Positions 1 to 9,826 of a DNA stretch of 64,000 nucleotides are shown in pieces. The first letter of the stretch is position 1. Every line of letters begins with the position of its first letter. Source of the stretch: JANPPS01 sp965246835 (GTDB taxonomy: Bacteria > Pseudomonadota > Alphaproteobacteria > Acetobacterales > Acetobacteraceae); the NCBI GenBank assembly GCA_965246835.1, contig CBDFFQ010000001.1:2790001-2854000 (forward strand). Reading direction: 5' to 3'. Under the pieces are notes generated by a model that saw only the letters and a program-made list of their open reading frames with translations, made no database searches and was not told the origin of the DNA. The position numbers and the translations under genes were made by a program.

Positions 1-46
1 TGGATTTGTTGCGGGCGGCGCAGGGGGCAGGGTGAAAGAGCGGCCA

Positions 47-70
47 CCCCTCTCCCGAAGAGAGAGAGGG
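47..70. repeat. Degenerate palindromic repeat downstream of ureG
   Basis: A CCCTCTCCCG half-site is followed by a GAGAGAGAGGG half-site, so the stretch can fold into an imperfect hairpin just beyond the ureG stop. It resembles the better palindromes at 4339-4362, 4426-4449 and 6294-6317 but has lost the central GC-rich part. It may act as a 3' hairpin for the urease mRNA; this is inferred only from its place. Confidence 0.45.
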
Positions 71-77
71 AAGGAAG

Positions 78-692
78 TCAGACCAAACCCCCCTGCCGTT
101 CGATGAACGCCGCCACCTCCGCGACGCCCTGCCCGGCGCGGACATTGGCGAACACGAACGGCCGCTCGCCGCGCATGCGCTTGCTGTCCCGGTCCATCAC
201 CTCGAGGCTGGCGCCCACGTGTGGGGCCAGGTCGATCTTGTTGATGACCAGCAGATCGCTCCGTGTGATGCCGGGGCCGCCCTTGCGGGGGATCTTGTCG
301 CCGGCCGAGACGTCGATCACGTAGATCGTGAGGTCTGCCAGTTCCGGGCTGAACGTCGCGGCCAGATTGTCGCCGCCGCTTTCGATCAGGATGATCTCCA
401 ACGCCGGGAAGCGCCGCCGCATCTCGGCGATGCCCGCCAGGTTGATGCTGGCATCCTCCCGGATCGCGGTATGCGGGCAGCCGCCGGTCTCGATGCCCAG
501 GATGCGGTCCGGCGTCAGCGAGCCCGCCCGGGTCAGGAACTCGGCATCTTCCTTGGTATAGATGTCATTGGTGATGGCCGCGATGTCGTAGCGGGGCGAG
601 AAGCTGCGGCATAGCGCGTCCATCAGCGCCGTCTTGCCGGTGCCGACCGGGCCACCCACGCCCACCCGGAGCGGGCCGTTCTGCGAAGTCAT
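78..692 (-). CDS. ureG: Urease accessory GTPase UreG
   Basis: UreG is the SIMIBI-class GTPase that powers nickel delivery into the urease active site with UreE, UreF and UreD. The 204-aa product is the usual family length. The P-loop GPVGTGKTA lies near residues 12-20, and the metal-binding CPH motif sits in GIETGGCPHTAIRED; NKIDLAP is the guanine-specificity motif. An in-frame extension upstream is possible, but the start MTSQNGPLRVG fits the family and gives a 4-nt ATGA overlap with the ureF stop, which indicates translational coupling. It is the last gene of the urease operon. Confidence 0.96.
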   Translation of the reverse strand: MTSQNGPLRVGVGGPVGTGKTALMDALCRSFSPRYDIAAITNDIYTKEDAEFLTRAGSLTPDRILGIETGGCPHTAIREDASINLAGIAEMRRRFPALEIILIESGGDNLAATFSPELADLTIYVIDVSAGDKIPRKGGPGITRSDLLVINKIDLAPHVGASLEVMDRDSKRMRGERPFVFANVRAGQGVAEVAAFIERQGGLV

Positions 693-1351
693 GATCTGAA
701 CAGCCTCGTATGTTGCGTCTCGTGCCGCGCCGCCGCGATGTCCGAGCGGAAGCACGCCCCACCGACCTCGTCCAGCCCGGCCTCCCGTGTATCGGCCACC
801 AGCGCCAGAATCACGGGCTCCAGCGCCTGCAGGATGCGCAGCCCGGCGGTCTGCCCGAGCGGCACCAGGCGCACGGCGGCGCTCACCAGGTTGGCGGCCA
901 GCGCATGCAGCAGCCCGGTGCAGGCGAGGTCTTCCGGGACACCGCGCGCGCTCATCAGCCGGGCCATGGCGATGGGGTAGGCGACGGTGGCCTCCCCGCC
1001 GCCCCAGACCTGGCCCGCGAGCGCAAAAGCCGTGCCCTGCGCCACCGTCTCCGCCCGCCGCTCCCGCGTGCCGGCGACGGCCTCCGCAAGCTCGGCCACG
1101 TCCTCACCGCGATGGGCGTGGCGCAGAAGGAGCGCGTCGCTACGGCCGGAGCCGTGGGTGAGCAGGGTGCCGATCCAATCGAGCGCCGTGGCCTCGTCCT
1201 GGATGTCGCCGGCCTCCACCGCCCATTCCAACCCCTGACTATAGGCATACCCGCCCGTCGGAAAGGCGGGGGAGCACGCCGTCAGCATCAGCAGAACGGC
1301 CGGACCTGGCACATCACTCCCCGGCATGTCACTCCCCGGCACATCACTCAT
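689..1351 (-). CDS. ureF: Urease accessory protein UreF
   Basis: UreF bridges UreD and UreG on apo-urease and gates GTP hydrolysis and nickel transfer. The family hallmark SPAFPTGGYAYSQGLE lies close to the N terminus and the helical family pattern continues to the end (about 220 aa, normal). The start is uncertain: ATG at 1351 (MSDVPG) or 1357 (MTMSDV); both overlap the ureE stop by a few bases. The N terminus holds a short GSDMPGSDVPG duplication. It overlaps ureG by 4 nt. Confidence 0.92.
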   Translation of the reverse strand: MSDVPGSDMPGSDVPGPAVLLMLTACSPAFPTGGYAYSQGLEWAVEAGDIQDEATALDWIGTLLTHGSGRSDALLLRHAHRGEDVAELAEAVAGTRERRAETVAQGTAFALAGQVWGGGEATVAYPIAMARLMSARGVPEDLACTGLLHALAANLVSAAVRLVPLGQTAGLRILQALEPVILALVADTREAGLDEVGGACFRSDIAAARHETQHTRLFRS

Positions 1352-1817
1352 GGTCATGCGAATGCCCGCCCGGCGCATACGCCCCGGCCTCCGGATCGAA
1401 CGCCGCCTCGATCTCGCGCCCATGCCCGCCGAGCCCGCGCACCATGTCCGCGATCACATGGTCATACCGGATGCGCAGCACGGCGCCGATCACCTGCACC
1501 GGCAAATGGCGGTTGCCCAGGTGCCAGGCGATACGGACCAGTTGCTCCATGTCATGCGCATGGATGTCCAGCAGCTTCTCCGCCCGGGCCGCGACGCCCA
1601 CGACGCTCACCTGGCCATCGCCCGCATCGTCGATCAGCAGGCCATCTCCGTCGCGCAGCCGCGTCGCCTGCGGCAGGTCCACCAGCAATTCCTTGCCGGT
1701 CTCGGTCTGCATCACGATGCGGCGGCGGTGGCGGCGGTCGAAGTCGATCAGCACGCGGTCGATGGCCAAACCGGGGTCCCAGGTCCCGGATGGCAAGACC
1801 TGCGATGCGCGGATCAT
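1344..1817 (-). CDS. ureE: Urease accessory nickel metallochaperone UreE
   Basis: UreE binds nickel and hands it to the UreDFG-urease complex. The 157-aa product shows the N-terminal peptide-binding part, the ferredoxin-like metal-binding domain with WHLGNRHLPVQV and the conserved His in that motif, and a short histidine-containing tail (GGHSHDHE) that probably binds extra nickel. The ATG at 1817 is preferred because an AAGGGGG ribosome binding site lies about 8 nt upstream; an ORF start at 1841 directly abuts the ureC stop. It is situated between ureC and ureF. Confidence 0.93.
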   Translation of the reverse strand: MIRASQVLPSGTWDPGLAIDRVLIDFDRRHRRRIVMQTETGKELLVDLPQATRLRDGDGLLIDDAGDGQVSVVGVAARAEKLLDIHAHDMEQLVRIAWHLGNRHLPVQVIGAVLRIRYDHVIADMVRGLGGHGREIEAAFDPEAGAYAPGGHSHDHE

Positions 1818-1841
1818 CTGGTTACCCCCTTCAGCCACCAA

Positions 1842-3545
<1,704 letters not shown>

Positions 3546-3567
3546 AGCCTGCTAATCTTGTTGATCA

Positions 3568-3996
3568 TTAGAGGTTTTGCTCAGCCTGAACGATGGAGTC
3601 GAAAAACTTATGAACGCCTCCGTTCGAAACTCTTACACCGCCGTTTGGCAACCTCACAGTGATGCGCCAGCCTTTGTCAATGAGGTAGTTCGAGAGACGA
3701 TCTGATCCTTGTTCGGGGTTCAACGGGTCACCCGAGACAGCCTCGTTATGTAGCGTCGGCTCCGATCTTGAAGATTGTGGCGCCGACCGAAGGTGGCGGC
3801 TGATAGTCCGGTTCAGCAAGGCAGCTGCGCTGAAGACTGCTCCTGACAGCAGGGGGGCTATGCTTAAAGTGATGAGAGAATTCCGCGTTTGAAGCAGGCC
3901 AGTGTTGTAGGTGTTGCCAACAGTGGTTTCCATACTGATCGCCGCCAGCAGTATGAAAGCCGCAATCAGATAACTGATGATAGCACTCAAGGTCAT
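3568..3996 (-). CDS. Unrecognised 142-aa two-helix membrane protein inserted between ureB and ureC
   Basis: I do not recognise this family. The start ATG at 3996 overlaps the ureB stop as ATGA, so it is probably translated by coupling to ureB. Residues about 4-21 (LSAIISYLIAAFILLAAI) and 42-62 (ITLSIAPLLSGAVFSAAALL) look like two transmembrane helices. A soluble tail of about 75 residues follows, with a basic, glycine-containing end (GWRITVRLPNGGVRV). Its base composition is clearly lower in G+C than the flanking urease genes and it uses codons such as TTA and AGA that they avoid, which suggests later acquisition. A role in urease function is only suggested by position. Confidence 0.75.
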   Translation of the reverse strand: MTLSAIISYLIAAFILLAAISMETTVGNTYNTGLLQTRNSLITLSIAPLLSGAVFSAAALLNRTISRHLRSAPQSSRSEPTLHNEAVSGDPLNPEQGSDRLSNYLIDKGWRITVRLPNGGVRVSNGGVHKFFDSIVQAEQNL

Positions 3997-4325
3997 GCTG
4001 GTAGGTCCAGCAAACCGTTTGTGCCGCTCTGAAAACCAAAAACACGACGGTGGCCGCGATACGGCACGAGCGTCACGTCCCGGCTCTGCCCGGGCTCGAA
4101 CCGGATGGCGGTGCCGGCCGCGATGTCGAGCCGCTGGCCCCGCGCCTGGTCCCGGTCGAAGCGCAGCGCGGCGTTGGTCTCCGCAAAATGGTAGTGGCTG
4201 CCGACCTGGATCGGGCGGTCCCCGGTGTTGGCGACGGTGATCGTCGTGCGGGGCTGGCCTGCGTTGAGGTCGATCGTGCCGTCCTGGGTGATGATCTCGC
4301 CTGGAACGAGCTTGGGGGGGATCAT
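3993..4325 (-). CDS. ureB: Urease beta subunit
   Basis: This is a structural, non-catalytic subunit of the urease trimer. The 110-aa product starts MIPPKLVPGEIITQDGTIDL and carries the family core RPIQVGSHYHFAETN and FEPGQSRDVTLV. The ORF runs open for another 52 codons upstream, but those codons are made of palindromic repeats and can be dismissed. It is separated from ureA by 139 nt of inverted repeats and overlaps the following membrane-protein gene by 4 nt. Confidence 0.96.
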   Translation of the reverse strand: MIPPKLVPGEIITQDGTIDLNAGQPRTTITVANTGDRPIQVGSHYHFAETNAALRFDRDQARGQRLDIAAGTAIRFEPGQSRDVTLVPYRGHRRVFGFQSGTNGLLDLPA

Positions 4326-4336
4326 GGCACTTTTGA

Positions 4337-4452
4337 CCCCCTCTCCCGCTGGCGGGAGAGGGCTGGGGTGAGGGTGGGGCAGACAACACAGGCCGCCGTG
4401 AGCCCGGTTGCCACCCTCACCCCGACCCTCTCCCGCCAGCGGGAGAGGGGGA
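4337..4452. repeat. Pair of mirrored palindromic repeats between ureA and ureB
   Basis: Two 24-nt near-perfect palindromes, CCCTCTCCCGC-TG-GCGGGAGAGGG (4339-4362) and CCCTCTCCCGC-CA-GCGGGAGAGGG (4426-4449), face each other. Their inner flanks (GGGGTGAGGGTGG and CCACCCTCACCCC) are also complementary, so the block can fold either as two small hairpins or as one stem with arms of about 40 bp around a roughly 32-nt loop. Related copies lie at 6294-6317 and, degenerate, at 47-70. It looks like a dispersed REP-type element; effects on ureA:ureB mRNA stability are possible but unproven. Confidence 0.85.
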
Positions 4453-4464
4453 AGGAACAGGTGC

Positions 4465-4767
4465 TCATCGGATCGGCTCATGCACGGTCACGAGCTTGGT
4501 GCCGTCCGGGAACGTCGCCTCCACCTGCACGTCGTGGATCATCTCGGCGATGCCCTCCATGACCTGGTCCCGCGTCAGCACATGCGCCCCGGCCGCCATG
4601 AGGTCCGCGACGGAGCGGCCATCCCGCGCGCCCTCCACCACGAAATCGGAGATCAGCGCGATCGCCTCGGGATGGTTGAGCCGGACGCCCCGCTCCAGAC
4701 GGCGCCGGGCGACGGACGCCGCCATGGCGATCAGCAGCTTGTCCTTCTCCCGCGGGGTCAGATGCAC
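4465..4767 (-). CDS. ureA: Urease gamma subunit
   Basis: This is the small structural subunit of urease, 100 aa and standard length. The N terminus MHLTPREKDKLLIAMAA and the motifs GVRLNHPEAIALISDFVVEGARDG and EATFPDGTKLVTVHEPI are diagnostic (the first quoted in part). It starts 4 nt after the ureD stop. The separate ureA/ureB reading frames, not fused as in Helicobacter, fit a proteobacterial enzyme. Confidence 0.97.
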   Translation of the reverse strand: MHLTPREKDKLLIAMAASVARRRLERGVRLNHPEAIALISDFVVEGARDGRSVADLMAAGAHVLTRDQVMEGIAEMIHDVQVEATFPDGTKLVTVHEPIR

Positions 4768-4771
4768 GGCG

Positions 4772-5584
4772 TCAGCACTCCCACACGCGCGGCAGCGGGC
4801 GGCCGCGGCGCAACACGTTCAATCCTGCCACGATCCCCGCGCGGAGCGATACCCCATCCGGCGCCACCATCCGCACCACCAGCATGCCATCCCAGGCCGA
4901 TACCCCGGCGTCCCACGGTGCCAGCGCGTCACGCACACCCTGCACCGCCGCCTCGGCATCCGGCGCCACATGCAGCAGCGTCGCCACCGCCCGCGCCCCC
5001 CGGCCCGACGCTGCACGGTCCAGCAGGGCCTGCGCATCCCCCTCGATCCGGATCGCGTCATGCAGCAGCAACCGCCCGCCCCGCCGCACGGCGATCACGT
5101 CCCGCAGCGAGAGTGACCGCACCGTCTCCCCCATCGCCCCCCGCCCGAACACCAGCCGCTCCACACCCAGGAACCACGCATCCGGCGCCATCGTGACCTC
5201 CAGCCGGCGGCGGACGGCGCAGCGGTCGAACAGGATGCTCTCCTGCGGCAGCCACTCCATCGCGGCGCCTTCCGCCACATCGAGCGCCGTCCCGACCTCC
5301 GCCACCTGGCCCGGCACCGCCCGATAGAACCGCTCCGCCGCCTGCATCGCGACCGTGGCCCGGATGCCCGGCGCCACCCCGATCCGCACCGCCAACCGAT
5401 CGCCCCCGGCCACGCCGCCGGTGGTGTTGAGCAGCACGGCGCCGGGCCAGGCGCCGTGCTCGGGGCGAGGGAAGCGCGCCTTGAGGCAGCCCTCCTGGTG
5501 CAGCGTATCGAGCACGGCGCCGCCGTCCCGCGCCTTCCAGGTGAGCTCGAGCCGGCCGCGGGCGCGCTGATGGGTATCGAGCAT
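4772..5584 (-). CDS. ureD: Urease accessory protein UreD
   Basis: UreD is the scaffold that docks UreF and UreG on apo-urease and forms the tunnel for nickel entry. The 270-aa protein carries the family motifs LNTTGGVAGGDRL and TQAAERFYR-like AMQAAERFYRA, and WLPQESILFDR. It begins 3 nt after urtE and ends 4 nt before ureA, so transporter and enzyme genes are almost certainly one transcript. Confidence 0.95.
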   Translation of the reverse strand: MLDTHQRARGRLELTWKARDGGAVLDTLHQEGCLKARFPRPEHGAWPGAVLLNTTGGVAGGDRLAVRIGVAPGIRATVAMQAAERFYRAVPGQVAEVGTALDVAEGAAMEWLPQESILFDRCAVRRRLEVTMAPDAWFLGVERLVFGRGAMGETVRSLSLRDVIAVRRGGRLLLHDAIRIEGDAQALLDRAASGRGARAVATLLHVAPDAEAAVQGVRDALAPWDAGVSAWDGMLVVRMVAPDGVSLRAGIVAGLNVLRRGRPLPRVWEC

Positions 5585-5587
5585 GGC

Positions 5588-6289
5588 CTACACCGACATG
5601 CGCCGCCGCACCTCGGCCTCGTCCACCCCCGCCACCGCACCGCCCAGCACGATCTCGCCCCGGTCCATGACGAACAGCGTGTCCGCCAGCGCCCGCGCGA
5701 AGTCGTAGTATTGCTCCACCAGCAGGATCGCCATCCCGCCCCGGGCGCGCAGCAATTCGATCACGCGGCCGATATCCTTGATGATGCTGGGCTGGATGCC
5801 CTCGGTCGGTTCGTCCAGCACCAGCAAACGCGGCTTCATCACCAGGGCGCGGGCGATGGCGAGCTGCTGCTGCTGGCCGCCGCTCAAATCGCCACCGCGG
5901 CGGCGGAGCATGGTTTTCAGGATCGGGAATAGGTCGAAAATCTCGGGGTCGATGCGGCGCTGGCGCCGGGGCAGGACGGCGAAACCGGTCTCGAGATTTT
6001 CCTGCACCGTCAGCAGCGGGAACACGTCCCGCCCCTGCGGCACCCAGGCGATGCCGCGCGCGGCGCGCTGATGGATCGGCAGGCGCGTGATGTCGGCGCC
6101 GTCCCAGCCGATCTGCCCGGCGCTCACCGGATGCGCCCCGGTGATCGCGCGCAGCAGGCTGGTTTTGCCCACGCCGTTGCGGCCCAGCAGGCAGGTCACG
6201 GCGCCCGTCCGCACCTCCAGCGAGACCTGGCGCAGCGCGATCGCGGCGCCGTAATGGAGCGAGACGCCGGCCACGGTGAGGGTGGTCAT
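5588..6289 (-). CDS. urtE: Urea ABC transporter ATP-binding subunit UrtE
   Basis: This is one of two ATPases of the high-affinity urea uptake system (LivF-like branch). The 233-aa protein has Walker A GRNGVGKTSL near residue 36, signature LSGGQQQQLAIAR and Walker B LLVLDEPTEGI. The phrase EPTEGIQPSIIKDI is characteristic of UrtE over amino-acid LivF proteins. It is adjacent to ureD, which supports urea as substrate. A palindromic repeat fills the 36-nt gap to urtD. Confidence 0.95.
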   Translation of the reverse strand: MTTLTVAGVSLHYGAAIALRQVSLEVRTGAVTCLLGRNGVGKTSLLRAITGAHPVSAGQIGWDGADITRLPIHQRAARGIAWVPQGRDVFPLLTVQENLETGFAVLPRRQRRIDPEIFDLFPILKTMLRRRGGDLSGGQQQQLAIARALVMKPRLLVLDEPTEGIQPSIIKDIGRVIELLRARGGMAILLVEQYYDFARALADTLFVMDRGEIVLGGAVAGVDEAEVRRRMSV

Positions 6290-6292
6290 AAT

Positions 6293-6318
6293 CCCCTCTC
6301 CCGCTGGCGGGCGAGGGG
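6293..6318. repeat. Palindromic repeat between urtD and urtE
   Basis: CCCTCTCCCGC-TG-GCGGGCGAGGG is the same element as in the ureA-ureB gap, with one mismatch in the stem. It takes up most of the urtD-urtE spacer, so the urtE ribosome binding site must lie between it and the start codon. Confidence 0.8.
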
Positions 6319-6325
6319 GCAGAGA

Positions 6326-7081
6326 TCACCGCCCAAGATACACCTCCACCACACGGGGATCCTCGCTCACGTGATCGATCGTGCCTTCGCTGAGCACGGA
6401 ACCCTCATGCAGCACCGTGACCCGCACGCCCAGCGCGCGCACGAACGCCATGTCATGCTCCACCACCACCACGCTGCGGGTGCGGTTGATCTCGCGCAGC
6501 AGCTCCGCCGTCTGCTCCGTCTCGCCATCCGTCATGCCGGCCACGGGCTCGTCCACCAGAAGCAGGCGCGGGTCCTGCGCCAGCAGCATGCCGATCTCCA
6601 GCCATTGCTTCTGCCCGTGGCTGAGCGCGCCGGCCAGGCGATGCGCGTGTTCGCGGAGCCGGATGGTGTCGAGGATGCCCTCGATGCGGGCGTGTTCGGC
6701 CCCGGTCTGCCGGGCCCGCAGCGTGAACCAGGGCTTGCGCGGGCCCGACAGCGCCAGGAGCAGGTTATCCCAGACGGTATGCGGCTCGAACACGGTGGGT
6801 TTCTGGAACTTGCGCCCGATGCCGAGGCTGGCGATCGCGGGCTCATCGAGGCGGGTGAGGTCGGTCTCGGCCTCGAACACCACGCGGCCTTGGTCGGGGC
6901 GCGTTTTGCCCGTGATCACGTCCATCATCGTGGTCTTGCCGGCGCCGTTGGGGCCGATCACGGCGCGCATCTCGCCCGGCGCCAAGACTAACGCCAGGTT
7001 GTTGAGCGCGCGAAACCCGTCGAAGGTCACGCTCACGCCGTCCAGATACAGCAGCGTGTCCGCAACCGGGCCGATACTCAT
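6326..7081 (-). CDS. urtD: Urea ABC transporter ATP-binding subunit UrtD
   Basis: This is the LivG-like ATPase of the urea transporter, 251 aa from the ATG at 7081. Walker A GPNGAGKTTMMDVITGKTRP, signature LSHGQKQWLEIGM and Walker B LLLVDEPVAGMTDGETE are all present; the MTDGET ending of the Walker B region is typical of UrtD. The chosen start overlaps the urtC stop as ATGA; the longer ORF upstream is out-of-frame urtC sequence. Confidence 0.95.
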   Translation of the reverse strand: MSIGPVADTLLYLDGVSVTFDGFRALNNLALVLAPGEMRAVIGPNGAGKTTMMDVITGKTRPDQGRVVFEAETDLTRLDEPAIASLGIGRKFQKPTVFEPHTVWDNLLLALSGPRKPWFTLRARQTGAEHARIEGILDTIRLREHAHRLAGALSHGQKQWLEIGMLLAQDPRLLLVDEPVAGMTDGETEQTAELLREINRTRSVVVVEHDMAFVRALGVRVTVLHEGSVLSEGTIDHVSEDPRVVEVYLGR

Positions 7082-8163
7082 GCGGTTTTTTCCACGGCGA
7101 TCGGCTCCTGGGCGGCGCGCCGGGGCCGGACCAGGCCGACGATCCCCCGCGGCACGAACAGCGTCACCACGATGAACAGCCCGCCCAACGCAAACAGCCA
7201 CAGCTCCGGAAGCTGCCCGGTGAAGACCGTTTTCGCCGCGTTCACCAGCACCGCGCCCAGGATCGCGCCATACAGCGTGCCGCGCCCGCCGACGGCCACC
7301 CAGATCACCGCCTCGATCGAGCCCGCCGGCGCGAACTCGCCCGGGTTGATGATGCCGACCTGCGGCACATACAGCGCGCCGCCGATCCCGGCCATGACGG
7401 CGCTGAGCGTCCAGACCACGAGCTTGTAGCTCTCGGGCCGGTAGCCCAGGAACCGCGTCCGGCTCTCGGTGTCGCGCACGGCGATCAAGACCTTGCCGAA
7501 GCGGGAGCCGGTGACGCCGCGGGCCAGCAGGAACATGGCGGACAGCAGCACCGCCGTCGCCACCAGCAGCCCGGCCCGGGTGCCCGGCGCCGACAGCGGG
7601 AAGCCCAGCAGCTCCTTGAAATCCGTCAGCCCGTTATTGCCGCCGAACCCCATGTCGTTCCGGAAGAACGCCAGCAGCAGCGCGTAGGTCAAAGCCTGGG
7701 TGATGATGGAGAGATAAACGCCCGTGACCCGGCTGCGGAACGCGAGCCAGCCGAACACCGCCGCGAGCACGCCGGGCACCAGCATGGCCATGACCACGGC
7801 GAACCCGAACCATTCGAAGCCATGCCAGAACCAGGGCAATTCCTTCCAGTTCAGGAACACCATGAAATCCGGCAACGCCGCGCCATACTGCCCGCGCCCG
7901 GCGATCTGCAGCATCAAATGCATGCCCATCGCATACCCGCCCAGCGCGAAGAATGCGGCATGCCCCAGGCTGAGGATGCCCGCATAGCCCCACACCAGGT
8001 CCACGGCCAAAGCCAGGATGGCAAAGCACAGATACTTGCCGACCAGGGACACGACATAGGTCGGCACATGCAGCGCGCTGGTGGGCGCCGTGCCGAGATT
8101 GAGCCCGGCCAGCAGCAGCGCGCCGCCCAGCACGCAGACCAGGGTGATCGACGTGGATTTCAT
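7078..8163 (-). CDS. urtC: Urea ABC transporter permease UrtC
   Basis: This is an inner-membrane permease of the LivM type, 361 aa, with about ten hydrophobic segments. Family motifs include YAGILSLGHAAFFALGGYAMG, here with the segment WGYAGILSLGHAAFF, and the substrate-channel region FGGNNGLTDFKELLG. The loop with GSRFGKVLIAVRDTESRTRF is the cytoplasmic EAA-like coupling region. The start at 8163 overlaps the urtB stop by 4 nt. Confidence 0.94.
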   Translation of the reverse strand: MKSTSITLVCVLGGALLLAGLNLGTAPTSALHVPTYVVSLVGKYLCFAILALAVDLVWGYAGILSLGHAAFFALGGYAMGMHLMLQIAGRGQYGAALPDFMVFLNWKELPWFWHGFEWFGFAVVMAMLVPGVLAAVFGWLAFRSRVTGVYLSIITQALTYALLLAFFRNDMGFGGNNGLTDFKELLGFPLSAPGTRAGLLVATAVLLSAMFLLARGVTGSRFGKVLIAVRDTESRTRFLGYRPESYKLVVWTLSAVMAGIGGALYVPQVGIINPGEFAPAGSIEAVIWVAVGGRGTLYGAILGAVLVNAAKTVFTGQLPELWLFALGGLFIVVTLFVPRGIVGLVRPRRAAQEPIAVEKTA

Positions 8164-9710
8164 GTCTCGACCGCCCGGCCGCGCAGCGGGAACATGCCGC
8201 GCGGCTTGCGCTGGATGAACAGGATCAGCAGCACCAGCACCACGATCTTGCCCAGCACCGCGCCGGCCACCGGCTCCAGGAACTTGTTGACCACGCCCAA
8301 GGTCAGCGCCCCCACCACGGTGCCCCACAGATTGCCCACGCCGCCGAACACCACGACCATGAAGCTGTCGATGATGTAGCCCTGACCGAGATTGGGGCTC
8401 ACATTGTCGATCTGGCTCAGCGCCACCCCCGCCATGCCCGCGACACCGGAGCCCAGGCCGAAGGTCAGCGCATCGATGCCGCCCGTCTTGATCCCCATCG
8501 CCGCCGCCATGCGCCGGTTCTGCGTCACGGCCCGCATCCGCAAGCCCAAAGGCGTGTAGCGCAGCACCGCCATCAACGCCGCCAGCACGGCAAAGGCAAA
8601 CACGATGATCGCGACCCGGTTATACGTCACGGTCAGCTGCCCGATCTTGCCGGCGCCGCTCATCCACAAGGGCGTGCCGACCTCGCGGTTGCTGGGCCCG
8701 AAGATCGTGCGCACCGCCTGCTGCAGCATCAACGACAGGCCGAACGTCGCGAGCAACGTCTCCAAAGGCCGGCCATACAGGAAGCGGATCAACCCGCGCT
8801 CGATCAGCACGCCCAATCCGCCCGACATCAGGAACGCGAGCGGCACCGCGATGAACAGGCTGGCGCCGAACAGGCCGGGCGCGTGGGTGCGGATCGCCTC
8901 CTGCACCAAATAGGTCGTGTAGGCGCCGATCATGACCATCTCGCCATGCGCCATGTTGATGACGCCCATGACGCCGAAGGTGATCGCGAGCCCGGCGGCT
9001 GCCAGCAGCAGCACGGAACCGAGGCTCAATCCATAGAACGCGCCTTGCAGCAGGCTCCAGACCTGCAGGATGCGATCGATCCCCGTGACGGCCTCGGCCG
9101 CCGCGGTGGTGACGGCCGGGCTCTGGCCGGGGAGGGAGGCCAGCAGCGCCCGGGCCTCGAGATCACCGCGGGCGCGCATCACGGCTATGGCGGCGATCTT
9201 GTCGGCTTCGGGCGCATCGTCGGTCGCCAGGATCGCCGCGGCGCGGGCCTGTTGCATCAGGGTGCGCACGCCCGCGTCCCGCTCGGTGCCGATGGCACGG
9301 TCCAGCGCTGGCAGGGCGGCAGCGTCCCGCGACTTGAACACGGCCTCGGCGGCGGCGGCGCGGGTGGCCGGGTCCGGTGCGAACAGACGCAGACCGCCCA
9401 TCGCCGCGTCCACTGCGCGGCGCACGGCGTTGTTGACCCGTACGGGGCGGAGCCCGGCGGCGTCGGCCGGGGCGCCGGTCGTGGCATCCACCACGGCGCC
9501 GGAAGGTTCCTTGATATAGACGCCGCCGTTCCCGGTCAGCAGCCGGCCGGATTGCAGCGCATCGAGCACGACCGCGGCCCGGGGATCGCCGCTGGTGGCC
9601 AGCGTCTCGACGCCACGCCGGACGTCATCGAACGAGCCGCCGAGCGCGCTGACCTGCGCCAGCGCCGGGCCGCAAAGCAGAGCCAGGATAAAACCTGCCC
9701 TCACCGTCAT
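8160..9710 (-). CDS. urtB: Urea ABC transporter permease UrtB, long form with periplasmic N-terminal domain
   Basis: This is the LivH-like permease of the urea transporter. From the start at 9710 the protein is about 516 aa. A signal-like segment (MTVRAGFILALLCGPALAQ) is followed by a soluble alpha-helical domain of about 200 residues, then the permease core with INMAHGEMVMIGAYTTY and the GMAGVALSQIDNVSPNLGQ loop. Such an N-terminal domain is known in UrtB proteins. The ORF is open to 9812, but the extra 34 codons coincide with a dispersed repeat and are probably not used. Confidence 0.9.
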   Translation of the reverse strand: MTVRAGFILALLCGPALAQVSALGGSFDDVRRGVETLATSGDPRAAVVLDALQSGRLLTGNGGVYIKEPSGAVVDATTGAPADAAGLRPVRVNNAVRRAVDAAMGGLRLFAPDPATRAAAAEAVFKSRDAAALPALDRAIGTERDAGVRTLMQQARAAAILATDDAPEADKIAAIAVMRARGDLEARALLASLPGQSPAVTTAAAEAVTGIDRILQVWSLLQGAFYGLSLGSVLLLAAAGLAITFGVMGVINMAHGEMVMIGAYTTYLVQEAIRTHAPGLFGASLFIAVPLAFLMSGGLGVLIERGLIRFLYGRPLETLLATFGLSLMLQQAVRTIFGPSNREVGTPLWMSGAGKIGQLTVTYNRVAIIVFAFAVLAALMAVLRYTPLGLRMRAVTQNRRMAAAMGIKTGGIDALTFGLGSGVAGMAGVALSQIDNVSPNLGQGYIIDSFMVVVFGGVGNLWGTVVGALTLGVVNKFLEPVAGAVLGKIVVLVLLILFIQRKPRGMFPLRGRAVET

Positions 9711-9745
9711 CGCGAGCCAAGCGAAGCGATCCAGGGGCCACAGGC
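9706..9745. repeat. Dispersed repeat of the GTCATCGCGAGC...GCGAAGC type at the urtB start
   Basis: The stretch CGTCATCGCGAGCCAAGCGA continues as AGCGATCCAGGG. It matches the general pattern of a short dispersed repeat found in many alphaproteobacterial genomes (GTCATTGCGAGCGAAGCGAAGCAATCCAGG-like). It lies across the proposed urtB start and accounts for the implausible N-terminal residues WPLDRFAWLAMTVRA in the longer reading frame. Recognition is from memory of this repeat class, not from a search. Confidence 0.6.
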
Positions 9746-9826
9746 GGGCCATTCGTCCCTGAATCGCGTCGCCACGGGGCGCGTCCTGAATGTGAGGGCA
9801 GGTCATCGTCACGTCACTCTAAACAA

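Noticed and set aside
3568..4389. 273-aa minus-strand frame across ureB and the inserted gene
   Set aside because: The first 130 codons read the ureB region out of frame with Arg/Pro-rich composition; only the last 142 residues from 3996 look like protein.
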